The notes beneath the pieces were generated by a model. It worked only from the letters and a program-made list of their open reading frames with translations. It had not been told where the DNA came from and made no database searches. Positions 9,541 through 18,856 of a stretch of DNA of 64,000 nucleotides are shown here, in pieces. Position numbers and translations under genes: made by a program. Origin of the DNA: Opitutia bacterium (lineage in GTDB: Bacteria; Verrucomicrobiota; Verrucomicrobiia; Opitutales; Opitutaceae); contig JACPIT010000007.1 in assembly GCA_016187945.1 (NCBI GenBank), forward strand, positions 92,351 to 156,350, written 5' to 3'. The first letter of the stretch is position 1; every line of letters starts with the position of its first letter.

Positions 9541-10602
9541 ATGACATCAATCCTCGATTCCAAAGCAGAGAACAACGCACCATTCGGCTTCTCGATTCGC
9601 CCAATGAAGGCGGTTGTGCACCCCGATCACGATACGCAGCTTGCGCTGTCGTATCGATGGCTGAGCTTTCTCAGCACTGTTTACGGATTCGAGTTCCGAG
9701 TGTTGGAAGCGGAGGGAGCCGCACTGCGATTGCCATTCGCGCCGATCCATGACATCTACGGGCCCCGTCTGGTCGCGGTGCCGTTCACGGATTATATTGA
9801 TCCGCAGGCCGACGACGCGTTGATTGCTGAAGCGGCGGCGTTCTTGCGCAACAGCTACCCTCAGCATGCGATCACGCTGCGCCTCAGCGGCAATTATCCC
9901 GGTCTGCTCGCGACGGGTTTTGAAGCAATTCGTTCCGCATACTGCCACCGACTCCATTTCGAGGGAACGGCGGAACAGCTCTGGGAGCGCACTGAGCACT
10001 CGTTCCGGAAAAACGTCGGCAAGGCCATGCGCGGTCAGGTCACCGTCGCTCCGATGAATGACCAGCAGGGGTTGGATGCGTTTTACTGCATGCTGACTCG
10101 CCTGCGGCGGCACAAGTTTCACGCCCTGCCGCACTCGCGCCGACACTATGAAAATCTGCTGGAGACCTTTACCAGATCGAGTGCCGGCAACCTCTGGGTC
10201 GCGCGTTTGGGAGACAAGCCGATTGCTGCTGCGTTTATCCTGCATGCCGATGGATGGCTCATAGATAAAATGGGCGTGTCTGATGCCGCACATCTCGACC
10301 TGTGCCCCAACAATTTGCTATTATGGGAGGTCATCAAATTTGGCTTAGCAAGGGGCATGAGGGGCCTCGATATGGGTCTGACACCAGGCGACAACGCGGG
10401 ACTGAAACGTTTCAAGGAAACATTGGGGTGTGTTGCGACGCCAATAACCTTCTACCGCGGACTGCCGTCGACATTTGATCAAACGCGAGAAAGGGCGCTC
10501 CGTGACATGCTGACTAATATTACGGCCACGTTTGTCCGAGACGACGTTCCGGATGCCGCAACTCAAGCGGCTGCCGAAGTTCTCTACCGCTACTTCTGCT
10601 GA
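9541..10602 (+). CDS. FemAB/GNAT-fold acyl- or aminoacyl-transferase-like protein
   Basis: 353 aa. The N-half has a FemAB-like fold; HSFRKNVGKAMRG (about residue 157-169) matches the xxxRKNIRKAxRxG helix of FemAB-family and BioF2-like acetyltransferases. The C-half has GNLWVARLGDKPIAAAFILHADGW and LLLWEVIKFGLARGMRGLDMG, which is the usual GNAT_6 (PF13480) pattern with FKETLGC near the end. Such proteins, including the PEP-CTERM-locus FemAB-like group, occur in exopolysaccharide loci. A role in acylating an amino sugar is plausible, since a DegT-like enzyme follows within 3 bases of its stop. It lies in the AT-richer cassette. Confidence 0.8.
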   Translation: MTSILDSKAENNAPFGFSIRPMKAVVHPDHDTQLALSYRWLSFLSTVYGFEFRVLEAEGAALRLPFAPIHDIYGPRLVAVPFTDYIDPQADDALIAEAAAFLRNSYPQHAITLRLSGNYPGLLATGFEAIRSAYCHRLHFEGTAEQLWERTEHSFRKNVGKAMRGQVTVAPMNDQQGLDAFYCMLTRLRRHKFHALPHSRRHYENLLETFTRSSAGNLWVARLGDKPIAAAFILHADGWLIDKMGVSDAAHLDLCPNNLLLWEVIKFGLARGMRGLDMGLTPGDNAGLKRFKETLGCVATPITFYRGLPSTFDQTRERALRDMLTNITATFVRDDVPDAATQAAAEVLYRYFC

Positions 10603-10604
10603 AT

Positions 10605-11552
10605 ATGCCACGGCTTCTTACCAGCAGGTTTGTCCTCAATCCTTGTGAGTTCCAGCTTCCGGCATATCGCATCAGCCCGTTCACAACATCTGATTTAGAG
10701 CGGAATGCTAGCCTGCCGCCGGCCAACCAGATCGATTCGTATTTTGCCGGTCGCTATCCGACAAAGCGATTCATTTACACGGAGAATGGGCGGGACGCGA
10801 TTCGGATCGCGCTGCGCACGCTGAAGCTCTCACGAGAAGATTGCGTCACAATCTTCACCACAACGGGCAATCATTATGTAAGCGGCTGCGTGACGAAAGA
10901 GATCGAAAAGGTGTGTCGCTGGTCTCGTCGAATGGAGCGGGATACGAAGGCCATTTTCGTGAATCACGAATTTGGTTTTGCTTTCGATGGCCTTGCCGAA
11001 TTGCGCAGTTACGGGTTACCCATCATTGAAGATATATGTCATTCATTCGTTTCTCGTAATGCGGCCGATACGGTCGGGAGGATTGGCGACTTCGTCGTTG
11101 CAAGCTTCCCAAAATTTTTCCCTATCCAGTGCGGGGGGGGGTTGTGGCACGCACCTGATTTCGAGATTACGGAGGAGGTTTCGTCAGATTTCAGGAACTA
11201 TTGCCGGACGGTGCTTTCGCACTATTGTTCTGATATTGCGGAGATCGCCGAGCGTCGTCGTGAGAATCATCGGCGGATGGCCGTTCTATTTGGAGATTTG
11301 GCACTCCCCGCCAGGTTCTGCCTTTCCGAAGGAGATGTGCCAGGAGTCTTCATGTTCCGCGTCCCGGAGGAAACTGACCTGCTTGCCATGAAGGGCTTTA
11401 TGGCACACCACGGGGTCCAAGGTGGAGGGTTTCACACCGAAATGACATATTTCGTTCCGGTGCATCAGCGTATGACCGCACTCGGGATGAGCTACATAGC
11501 GGACCTTGCAAATTGCTACCTGCATTCAACCGAGTCACACCATCACAGATGA
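10605..11552 (+). CDS. DegT/DnrJ/EryC1-like PLP protein, variant active-site loop
   Basis: 315 aa. The fold is recognisable from YTENGRDAIRIALRTLKL (residues 59-75, PLP-phosphate region), LPIIEDICHSFVS (Asp of the pyridine contact at 143) and VVASFPKFFPIQCGGGL (K170). In classical DegT enzymes the lysine is in SFxxxKNLGxxGDGG; here it is in an SxxKxxPxxxGG arrangement, as in a subgroup with SLRKxxPxPDGG. At 315 residues it is shorter than typical (about 370), mainly between the two halves. It could still be a PLP sugar aminotransferase. It is coupled to the next methyltransferase by ATGA. The low-GC codon style matches the rest of the cassette. Confidence 0.72.
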   Translation: MPRLLTSRFVLNPCEFQLPAYRISPFTTSDLERNASLPPANQIDSYFAGRYPTKRFIYTENGRDAIRIALRTLKLSREDCVTIFTTTGNHYVSGCVTKEIEKVCRWSRRMERDTKAIFVNHEFGFAFDGLAELRSYGLPIIEDICHSFVSRNAADTVGRIGDFVVASFPKFFPIQCGGGLWHAPDFEITEEVSSDFRNYCRTVLSHYCSDIAEIAERRRENHRRMAVLFGDLALPARFCLSEGDVPGVFMFRVPEETDLLAMKGFMAHHGVQGGGFHTEMTYFVPVHQRMTALGMSYIADLANCYLHSTESHHHR

Positions 11553-12247
11553 ATCACAAATCAGCATTTTGGAGGAAGGTTTGGCACGATCACGCGCGTC
11601 AGAACCGGCGCGCGGACCCAATGACTCGCGTGATGCGCACGCGGGACGGGCAACCAATCTCGGCCATCCAATGGAAACGGGAGGCGAATCACATTTTGCG
11701 AGTGGCAGGTGTCCGCTCCACCGATCGAGTGCTCGAACTATGCTGCGGTAACGGCGCGCTTACGGAGGAACTGGCATTGCGATGCCAATCCGTCGTGGCC
11801 GTAGATTACGTGTCAGCGCTCGTTGCTGAACTCAGAGAAAAGTCGTTGCCGAACGTCTCGTGCCGCTGTGCAGACGCTAGACAACTCACGTTCTCTTCTG
11901 AAGCGTTCGACGTGGTTTTGGTTTGTGCTGGCATCCAGTATTTCACGGACACGGAGGCGGCGAAGTTCGTGCTCGATGCTTTCCGATGGCTCAAGCCAGG
12001 CGGGCGCATATGCCTCGTGGACGTTCCAGATAATCGAAAGCTTTGGCGCTATGTTCGGTCAAATGAGAAACGGCGACTTTACTTCGGCCGAATCTTGGCT
12101 GGGCGGCAATTGGTTGGCACCTGGTATGACGAGAGGTGGTTTCTGAATTTGGCGGACTACGTCGGCTATCGGTCGGCGAAGATTATTCGCCAACCCAGTT
12201 ACATGATGAATCACTTTTATCGCTTTGACTTGCTGCTAAAGAAATAG
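11549..12247 (+). CDS. Class I SAM-dependent methyltransferase
   Basis: 232 aa from ATG 11549, which overlaps the previous stop; a 12-residue upstream extension is possible but less likely. Motif I is VLELCCGNGALTEELA (about residues 62-77), the acidic strand end is VVAVDYVSALV, and motif IV/V are FDVVLVCAGIQYF and ALRWLKPGGRICLVD-like (FRWLKPGGRICLVDVPD). This is a methyltransf_11/25 type enzyme. The substrate is unknown; together with the FemAB-like and DegT-like proteins it forms a three-gene unit that may make an N- or O-methylated amino sugar (inference). Confidence 0.83.
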   Translation: MNHKSAFWRKVWHDHARQNRRADPMTRVMRTRDGQPISAIQWKREANHILRVAGVRSTDRVLELCCGNGALTEELALRCQSVVAVDYVSALVAELREKSLPNVSCRCADARQLTFSSEAFDVVLVCAGIQYFTDTEAAKFVLDAFRWLKPGGRICLVDVPDNRKLWRYVRSNEKRRLYFGRILAGRQLVGTWYDERWFLNLADYVGYRSAKIIRQPSYMMNHFYRFDLLLKK

Positions 12248-12266
12248 CGCTTCGCTCAAACTTCCC

Positions 12267-13370
12267 ATGAAAATACCATTCGTCGACCTGCACGCGCAGT
12301 ATCTCACGATCAAATCCGCCATCGACCAGGCCGTCGCCGATGTCATTCGCCAGTCCGCCTACATCCGCGGGCCGTATGTGGAGAAATTCGAAACCGAATA
12401 CGCGCAGTCCATGGGCGTGAAGCACTGTGTGTCGTGCTCCGATGGCACCGCGGCGATCTACATCGCGATGCGCGGTCTCGGCCTCAAGGCCGGCGACGAG
12501 GTGATCACGACCGCCCATTCCTGGATCTCGACCACGGAAACCATCACGCAGGCCGGCGGTCGCGTGGTTTTCTGCGACACCGACGAGGACACGTTCACGA
12601 TCGATGTGAAGCAGATCGAGGCGAAGATCACGCCGCGCACGAAGGGCATCATCCCCGTGCACCTTTATGGTCAGTCGGCCGACATGGAGGCCATCATGGC
12701 CATCGCGCGGAAACACAACCTGTGGGTGATCGAGGACTGCGCGCAGGCGCACCGCTCCACGCAAAACGGCAGGATGGTCGGCACGTGGGGCAATGCGGCA
12801 ACCTTTTCGTTTTATCCGGGCAAAAATCTGGGCGCCTACGGTGATGCGGGTGCTTTGGTCACCAATGACGACAAGCTCTCGGATTGGTGTGCCACGTTCG
12901 CCCGCCACGGCGGCAAAGGCGACCACATCATGGAGGGCATCAACAGCCGTCTGGATGGTTTGCAGGCGGCGATCCTGTCGGTGAAACTGCCGCATCTCCC
13001 GGCTTGGACGGCGGCACGTCAGCGCGTCGCGGCGCGCTACGATAAGCTGCTGGCGGGCGTCGGCGACATCGTCACGCCCAAGGTCGCCGTGGGTCGGACA
13101 CACGTCTATCACCTGTATGTGATCCGGACGGCTCGGCGCGACGCCCTGCGCGAACACCTCACCGCCGCCGGCATCGCGACGGTGTTGAACTACCCGAAGG
13201 CGCTCCCGTTCTATCCGGCTTACGCGTATCTCGGACACAGGCCGGCGGACTTCCCCGTCGCGCACGCGAACCAGTCGCGCATCCTGTCCTTGCCGATCTA
13301 TCCCGAAATGCCGGATGAAATGATCGATCACGTGGTCGCGACCATCAAGGCGTTCTACGCGCGCGCGTGA
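12267..13370 (+). CDS. DegT/DnrJ/EryC1/StrS sugar aminotransferase
   Basis: 367 aa, the normal family length. It carries the whole canonical set: SCSDGTAAIYIAM for the PLP phosphate, VIEDCAQAH (Asp157), and the Schiff-base lysine K186 in SFYPGKNLGAYGD. It resembles WbpE/WlbC-type enzymes that make UDP-3-amino sugars from the 3-keto product of a Gfo/Idh dehydrogenase, such as the one at 6342. Codon use returns to the GC-rich style of the locus. The stop overlaps a GTG start for the flippase. Confidence 0.92.
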   Translation: MKIPFVDLHAQYLTIKSAIDQAVADVIRQSAYIRGPYVEKFETEYAQSMGVKHCVSCSDGTAAIYIAMRGLGLKAGDEVITTAHSWISTTETITQAGGRVVFCDTDEDTFTIDVKQIEAKITPRTKGIIPVHLYGQSADMEAIMAIARKHNLWVIEDCAQAHRSTQNGRMVGTWGNAATFSFYPGKNLGAYGDAGALVTNDDKLSDWCATFARHGGKGDHIMEGINSRLDGLQAAILSVKLPHLPAWTAARQRVAARYDKLLAGVGDIVTPKVAVGRTHVYHLYVIRTARRDALREHLTAAGIATVLNYPKALPFYPAYAYLGHRPADFPVAHANQSRILSLPIYPEMPDEMIDHVVATIKAFYARA

Positions 13371-14995
13371 GTTCTGCCGCCGATCGCCCCAGCGTGGATT
13401 CAAATTCTCCGCCTCCCTCCGCCCCGGCTGCTGCCACTTCCAGCCGGGAGCGACTGGTGCGCAATTCCGCGTGGAATTTTTCGGCCTACGTCGTTTACGT
13501 GCTGGCGACGTTTCTTTCGGCACGCCTCTACATCGACTATGTCGGGCTGAAACAATACGGGCTGCTCGTCCTGCTCGGCTCGATCATCGCTCCCCTCGGC
13601 CTGTTGAACTTCGGGTTGGCGCAGGCGACGGTGAAATACATGGCGGAGAGTTTCGCGCGCGGCGATCGCCCCGCCGCCGCGAACTATCTCAGCAACACGC
13701 TGCTCTTCAACCTCGGGGTGGGAGTGCTCGGCGCTCTGACGCTCGGCCTGCTCGCACCGTGGCTGACCGTGGCGGTCTTCCGCATCGACGCGGCGGACCA
13801 GGCGCTCGCCACCGCGATGCTCCACTGGACGGCGGCGACTTGGCTGACAACGCAAGTCGCGGCGACATTCACCGCGGTGCCGACGGCGCTGCAGCAATAC
13901 CGGGTGGTTTCACAGGCCAACACCTTCTTCATGACGATGAGCATCGTCCTGGGGCTCGGGACGCTGATTCTTGGCGGGAATCTGTTGAACGTGGTGCAGG
14001 TGCGCTTTGCCTGGAGTATCGTCACGGTGGCCGGATGGGCCTGGTTGGCGAACCGGGCCTGCCCCGGTTTGCGTCTGCGCCCGAGTTATCACCGAGGGGC
14101 GTTTCGCAACAGTTTCCGATTTGGGGCGTGGCAAACCGCGGCCAGCGCCGGGAGCATTGTTGCCAACCAAGCAGACAAATACCTGCTCGGGATCTACGTC
14201 TCCACGGGCGCGGTTGGTCTCTTCAACGTGCCGACGGTCATCTTCACGACCGCCTATATCGGCATTACCAAGCTGGCGGACATCCTTTTCCCTGCCATCA
14301 GCGATCTCCACGGTCGGGGCGATCGCGTGCGGATGGCCATGCTCGTGCAGAAGGCCGCATGGGCGATCTCACTGGTGATGGTGTCGGTGCAGTCCGCGCT
14401 GTATGTATGGGCTCCTGATATTTTGCGGCTCTACTTGGGGACTGAAGTGGACCCGGCGGCAATTCAGGTGCTGCGCATATCAGCCATCGTCTCGATGGTT
14501 AGCGCGCCCTCGATCGTTGTGGATCAGTTTCTCCTCGGCGTCGGTGCGACGCATTGGACGGCGATGACCGCGTTCGCCAGCGGCGCGATCAATCTGATCG
14601 GTGGTGTCCTGCTCGTGCCGCGCTTCGGATTGGCGGGGGCGGCGTGGAGCGACATGATCGCCGTCGTTGGCTCGCGACCGCTGTTGCATTATTTGATTTG
14701 GAAACGCGAGCTCTCGGCAGACGCTGGTCGGAGTGAATTCTTCAGCATGCTTTACGGCAGCGCGATGGTCGGGATTCCGATCACGTTGGGGCTGGCCTTG
14801 GTGCGAGGTCTCTTTCCCGCGCCGCTCACTTGGCTGATGTTGCCGCCGCTTGCGTTGCTCGTGGCCGCGGTTACCGCCGCTTGCTGCATGGGGATCGGGC
14901 GCTACCTCCCCGGTCACAGCGCAGCCCATGCGATTGCGGCGGACGCATATGAGCGCCTGAAGGCCAAGCTGATTGCCGCGCGCGAGAAAACCTAG
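13367..14995 (+). CDS. Wzx-type polysaccharide flippase (MATE/MOP superfamily)
   Basis: 542 aa from GTG 13367. After a Pro/Ser-rich cytosolic N-tail (about 25 residues) come twelve or more hydrophobic segments. RLVRNSAWNFSAYVVYVLAT at the start, the YVGLKQYGLLVLLGSI segment and ANQADKYLLGIYVS in the middle follow the polysaccharide-biosynthesis export family (PF01943/PF13440). It would flip undecaprenyl-linked repeat units to the periplasm for the ligase/polymerase at 17486. A basic C-tail (ERLKAKLIAAREKT) closes the protein. Confidence 0.9.
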   Translation: MSSAADRPSVDSNSPPPSAPAAATSSRERLVRNSAWNFSAYVVYVLATFLSARLYIDYVGLKQYGLLVLLGSIIAPLGLLNFGLAQATVKYMAESFARGDRPAAANYLSNTLLFNLGVGVLGALTLGLLAPWLTVAVFRIDAADQALATAMLHWTAATWLTTQVAATFTAVPTALQQYRVVSQANTFFMTMSIVLGLGTLILGGNLLNVVQVRFAWSIVTVAGWAWLANRACPGLRLRPSYHRGAFRNSFRFGAWQTAASAGSIVANQADKYLLGIYVSTGAVGLFNVPTVIFTTAYIGITKLADILFPAISDLHGRGDRVRMAMLVQKAAWAISLVMVSVQSALYVWAPDILRLYLGTEVDPAAIQVLRISAIVSMVSAPSIVVDQFLLGVGATHWTAMTAFASGAINLIGGVLLVPRFGLAGAAWSDMIAVVGSRPLLHYLIWKRELSADAGRSEFFSMLYGSAMVGIPITLGLALVRGLFPAPLTWLMLPPLALLVAAVTAACCMGIGRYLPGHSAAHAIAADAYERLKAKLIAAREKT

Positions 14996-15016
14996 ACCCA
15001 TTACGCCTGCATTGCC

Positions 15017-16180
15017 GTGATCAAGCTGCTCAAAGCATCTTCCTACTACCCGAAATATCTGCGGTGGTTTTTCGCACGCCACCCGGAACTGCGCGATGCC
15101 AGCTATGCCGCGCAGCACGCTGCGCTCATGGCCGACGGCTTTTCGTTTCCCGATGCTTGGAAAAAGACACTGGAGGGCACGGGCGAGTTCTCGGTGGGGG
15201 AAATCGTCATCAATGCGGAGCCGCTCCAGCGCCGATGGGCCGGGGAGAACGGGGTGTCTTTTGCGGATGCGACCTGGATGCGCGACATCTTCCTCGCACA
15301 AGTAGAACACTTCGGCCCGCAGTTGCTGTATGCCCACGCGCATGAGGTCGCTTATGAGTGGAGCGGAGAACTGAAGCGTCGTTATGGGCGCAGGCTTCCG
15401 ATCGCCTGCTACGACGGCATCGCCCGCCACGATCCCGCGCTCACGCAGCACTGCGATCTATTGTTCTCCCCGGTGGTCCAGTCAGTCGAGTTCTACCGCG
15501 CGACCGGCATTCGCGCCGAACTGATGCAGTTTGGCTTCATGCCCGATCTCCTGCCCCGGCTGGACCGACAGTCGAAACAGTCGCAGGTGAGTTTCATTGG
15601 GAGCCTCGACGTCCGCTCCGGACATGCGGGACGTTGCCGACTGCTCGGACATATCCAGCGGGAAGCCCCGCTCGATCTGTGGCTGAGCGGTTTGCCATCG
15701 GACCGGCAACTGATTCGGTATGCGGTTTCGTTCGCGCGCCGGGGGGAGTGGACGGCGTTGGGGCGCTTCCCAGCGGTCGCGACAACTCTGCGACACCTTC
15801 GCACCGCGAGTCAGGGCGAACTTTTCGGTGTGGCGATGTATTCCGCCCTCGCGAGCAGTCGGATCACGGTGAATATGCATCACGACGCGGCGATCACGAC
15901 CGGGCAGGCCGGAAACATCCGTCTCTACGAGGCGACCGGGGTCGGCACCTGCCTTTTGACCGACTGGAAGCCGAATATGCCGGAGCTGTTCGACGTCGAC
16001 CGCGAAGTCGTTACCTATCGCAACGCGGAGGAGGCGGTTGAAAAAATCCATTATCTGCTCGAGCACGAGAATGAGCGGCGGACGATCGCAGAACGCGGGC
16101 AGCGTCGAACACTGAACCGCTACAACTATGCCGACGAGATCCGCCGAATCGCCCCGGTGCTGAAAGATCTGCTTCGATGA
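15017..16180 (+). CDS. CgeB-like glycosyltransferase (Glyco_trans_1_2)
   Basis: 387 aa with a GTG start at 15017. The N-half has helix- and strand-rich segments around PQLLYAHAHEVAYEWSGELK and LPIACYDGIARHDP. The C-terminal signature GNIRLYEATGVGTCLLTDW (about residues 295-313) followed by MPELFDVDREVVTYRNAEEA matches the CgeB/Glyco_trans_1_2 GT-B family. A predicted cytosolic enzyme. Compared with the common version, the N-terminal Rossmann domain is short. It overlaps the next glycosyltransferase by ATGA. Sugar specificity cannot be read from the sequence. Confidence 0.83.
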   Translation: MIKLLKASSYYPKYLRWFFARHPELRDASYAAQHAALMADGFSFPDAWKKTLEGTGEFSVGEIVINAEPLQRRWAGENGVSFADATWMRDIFLAQVEHFGPQLLYAHAHEVAYEWSGELKRRYGRRLPIACYDGIARHDPALTQHCDLLFSPVVQSVEFYRATGIRAELMQFGFMPDLLPRLDRQSKQSQVSFIGSLDVRSGHAGRCRLLGHIQREAPLDLWLSGLPSDRQLIRYAVSFARRGEWTALGRFPAVATTLRHLRTASQGELFGVAMYSALASSRITVNMHHDAAITTGQAGNIRLYEATGVGTCLLTDWKPNMPELFDVDREVVTYRNAEEAVEKIHYLLEHENERRTIAERGQRRTLNRYNYADEIRRIAPVLKDLLR

Positions 16181-17502
16181 AGGTGCTTTGGCTCTGCAAT
16201 CAGCCGCTGCCCGCGATGTGTGAACATCTCGGAGTGCCATCGAACTACGGTGGCTCATGGATGGTCGCGCTGAGCGGCGAACTCGCCAAGCTCCCGGACG
16301 TTGAGCTGATGGTAATCTCTACCCGCCGAAAAATCGCCGAACGTCGGGAACACCGTGAACCGAACGGGATTCTGCACGTCGTGCTGCCAGAGCTTGTGGA
16401 CAGTTCCGCTGGACTCCTGCGGCATCACATTGTGCGTCAGCAGATTTCCCGTGTCTGGCCTGGGTTGGCGGCCGAGAGCGCCCTTCGTGCGTGCGTCGCG
16501 GAAATCCAACGATGGATGCCCGACGTGATCCATATTTTTGGCACAGAACGTTTCTGGGGAGAGGTCGCCGCCTGCACGGAGGTGCCATGTATCGTGCATA
16601 TTCAAGGCATCCTGACCGCCTACCAGAAATTTTGGTGGTTCCAGATGCCGTGGTGGGAACGGCTGCAGTATCCGGCCTTTTGGATTCGGTGGCTGCAGTT
16701 CTCGGCCGCGGCGAAGAAGGAACGCGAGGTCTATCTGGTCAATCGCCGCTTTTTCGGCCGGACGGACTGGGACCGCGAACGGCTCCGGGAATTGAACCCT
16801 TGGGCTGAATACGTGTTCATGCACGAGGCGATCCGGCCGGCATTCTTCGTTCGTTGCTGGCGCTTAGCGGAGTGCAAGCGATTCCGACTGTTTTCAACCA
16901 GCTCGCCCTTTCTCTGGAAAGGCGGCCGCACGCTCTTGCATGCATTTGCCCTCGTGCGTGCCCGACACCCCGAAGCGGAATTGCGGGTGGCCGGAGTCAA
17001 CGCGGGGCATCCGATTGGGCGTCAACTGGTGCGTCTTGCGAAGAAACTCGGAGTTGCGGATGGACTGCACTTGCTCGGTCAAATGGACGCAGCGGGGATT
17101 GTCGCCGAAATGTTGCGAGCGCATGTGTTCGTGCTTGCCTCCGCGATTGAGAACAGCCCGAACAGCTTGTTTGAGGCGCAAGCGGTTGGGATGCCGGTAG
17201 TCTCGACGATGGCGGGCGGGGTTTCCTCTTACGTTGAAGAGGCGCGAACTGGCCTCCTTTGTCCGGTTGGCGACTCACGGACGATGGCGGCGCAAATCGT
17301 GCGTTTGACGGGAGACGATGCTATCGCCCAGCGAATCGCCGCCGGCGCGCGAACGCAGGCGCACGACTGCCACCATCCTGTGACTGTCGCGCGTAGACAG
17401 CTCGAATCCTATCGCAGACTAGCCGAACGCCGCATACCTCCGATTGCCGGCGCCCCCGCTTCCAGCACCGTTTCTCCGCCATCTCATGAACCCTCTCGAT
17501 AA
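16177..17502 (+). CDS. GT4-family glycosyltransferase
   Basis: 441 aa. A GT-B protein: MKVLWLCNQPLPAM opens the N-domain, a Gly-rich acceptor loop follows (VPSNYGGSWMVAL), and the C-domain carries FSTSSPFLWKGGRTLLHAF, ELRVAGVNAG and the donor-binding SAIENSPNSLFEAQAVGMPVVS (E-x7-E type, about residues 330-350). It ends in a Pro/Ser-rich tail that overlaps the next gene by 17 bases. Unlike several other genes here, it contains aromatic-rich insertion segments (YQKFWWFQMPWWERL) that may contact lipid or the acceptor. Donor is unknown. Confidence 0.88.
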   Translation: MKVLWLCNQPLPAMCEHLGVPSNYGGSWMVALSGELAKLPDVELMVISTRRKIAERREHREPNGILHVVLPELVDSSAGLLRHHIVRQQISRVWPGLAAESALRACVAEIQRWMPDVIHIFGTERFWGEVAACTEVPCIVHIQGILTAYQKFWWFQMPWWERLQYPAFWIRWLQFSAAAKKEREVYLVNRRFFGRTDWDRERLRELNPWAEYVFMHEAIRPAFFVRCWRLAECKRFRLFSTSSPFLWKGGRTLLHAFALVRARHPEAELRVAGVNAGHPIGRQLVRLAKKLGVADGLHLLGQMDAAGIVAEMLRAHVFVLASAIENSPNSLFEAQAVGMPVVSTMAGGVSSYVEEARTGLLCPVGDSRTMAAQIVRLTGDDAIAQRIAAGARTQAHDCHHPVTVARRQLESYRRLAERRIPPIAGAPASSTVSPPSHEPSR

Positions 17503-18856
17503 TAACGTCGCTCCTTACGCGGTCTATCTCTGCGTCGCGGTTTTCATCTATCTGGCGTGGCGTCATCCGGCGGGCTTGTGTTTCAGCACGGCGACTATTC
17601 GTGGCATCGCTTGGGTCGAAGTTGGAGGCGTCAATTACGCGCGCCTGCTGGTTGGTATGCAGGCAATAGCGTTTTGCTTGTTGTTTTGGCGAACTTTGAC
17701 CGGGCCGGGACAAAAGCGACTGCTGCATTTTTTCAGCACCCGATACAGCGCTCCTTTATGGGTGCTGGCGGTGCTTTGGTTGAAGGTGATTGCGGATATC
17801 GTGGTCGGCGGCTCAAACGAATTCGCACGCGAAGCGCTCAAGTTGTCGTTGTCGCAGGTGATCTTCCCCACGGCGTTCGTCTTGCTCAGTCTGGCCTGCT
17901 ACGGTGTAACTCAGTCTATTCGCGGCTATATTTGGGGGATGTTGCTGTTCAGCGCTGCTTTCCTTCTGCCCACGGTGATTCCCATCTGGCAGGAGCAGCG
18001 GATTCAGGAGTCATTGTTCGGCGGCACCCGTTTGATCATCTATGGTCTCGATACGATTAGCAGCGGGCACTACTTCATGCTCGGGGCACTCGGTTTGCTC
18101 GGTGTCATCATGTTGGAGTCTCGACGCCAGATCGTCACGCAGCTTGGGTGGGCGGGGGTCGGCGCATTGACGATGTTGCTCTACTTGAATGGCACGCGAC
18201 AGTTGCTGCTGGCGCTAGTGCTTGCTGGTTTCATGTGCCTCTACACCTACTTTCGCAACAAATCCGGGCTGGCGGTTCTGATCATCGGTTTCCTTGCGAT
18301 TTCGAGTTACGTGCTTTGGGACTATTTACGTCAGGCGGAGGTGCGAGAACGATTCACCGCTGAGGCGGTTGCCCATGAAATCGAGTCCAGCCGTGGCGAA
18401 ATCTGGAAGGAGGCCATGCGATATTCGTTGGCCCATCCGATTACAGGGTCGGGGTTCAAACGCTATGGCGAGATTACGTCTCGCTACAATGAGAACACCG
18501 GGTCCGTGGAGTCTCAATTGGACGGCGCGCATGGATTCTATCAGGACATTTTTGCTGAGCACGGGCTGATCTTGGGCGGAGTGGCCCTGATTGCCTTCGT
18601 CTACTGCATCTTGGTTATCGTTCGACAAATCAATCCGGCCGGACGATTGGATCTTTGGGTTTTCGGCGTGTTCTATCTCGCACTTGTGCCCACCTACGTT
18701 TTTTCCGGTGCTCTTGCCGACACTCCTGGACCCTACCTGCTTTCGGCGGGGATGCTCGGATTTTACCTCGTGCATCACGAAACCATGCCGATGTGGGCGA
18801 TGGGGTGGGGTTTGGCAAAGCAGCCGAGGCGGCGTGCGGCTCCGACGGGCCAATGA
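17486..18856 (+). CDS. O-antigen ligase / Wzy-like polymerase
   Basis: 456 aa from ATG 17486; the alternative upstream start would lie deeper in the previous gene. About ten to eleven transmembrane segments, plus a periplasmic loop between residues about 300 and 355 with RGEIWKEAMRYSLAHPITG, GSGFKRYG and DGAHGFYQDIFAEHGLILG. The Arg and His in this loop match the WaaL/Wzy family (PF04932). It may polymerise the repeat unit or ligate it to an acceptor. A second family member lies at 31177-32757 on the other strand. The start overlaps the upstream gene by 17 bases. Confidence 0.88.
   Translation: MNPLDNNVAPYAVYLCVAVFIYLAWRHPAGLCFSTATIRGIAWVEVGGVNYARLLVGMQAIAFCLLFWRTLTGPGQKRLLHFFSTRYSAPLWVLAVLWLKVIADIVVGGSNEFAREALKLSLSQVIFPTAFVLLSLACYGVTQSIRGYIWGMLLFSAAFLLPTVIPIWQEQRIQESLFGGTRLIIYGLDTISSGHYFMLGALGLLGVIMLESRRQIVTQLGWAGVGALTMLLYLNGTRQLLLALVLAGFMCLYTYFRNKSGLAVLIIGFLAISSYVLWDYLRQAEVRERFTAEAVAHEIESSRGEIWKEAMRYSLAHPITGSGFKRYGEITSRYNENTGSVESQLDGAHGFYQDIFAEHGLILGGVALIAFVYCILVIVRQINPAGRLDLWVFGVFYLALVPTYVFSGALADTPGPYLLSAGMLGFYLVHHETMPMWAMGWGLAKQPRRRAAPTGQ

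Noticed and set aside
12183..13523. Minus-strand 446-codon frame opposite the DegT gene
   Set aside because: No motif, codon third positions mirror the plus-strand gene, which has a full PLP active site.
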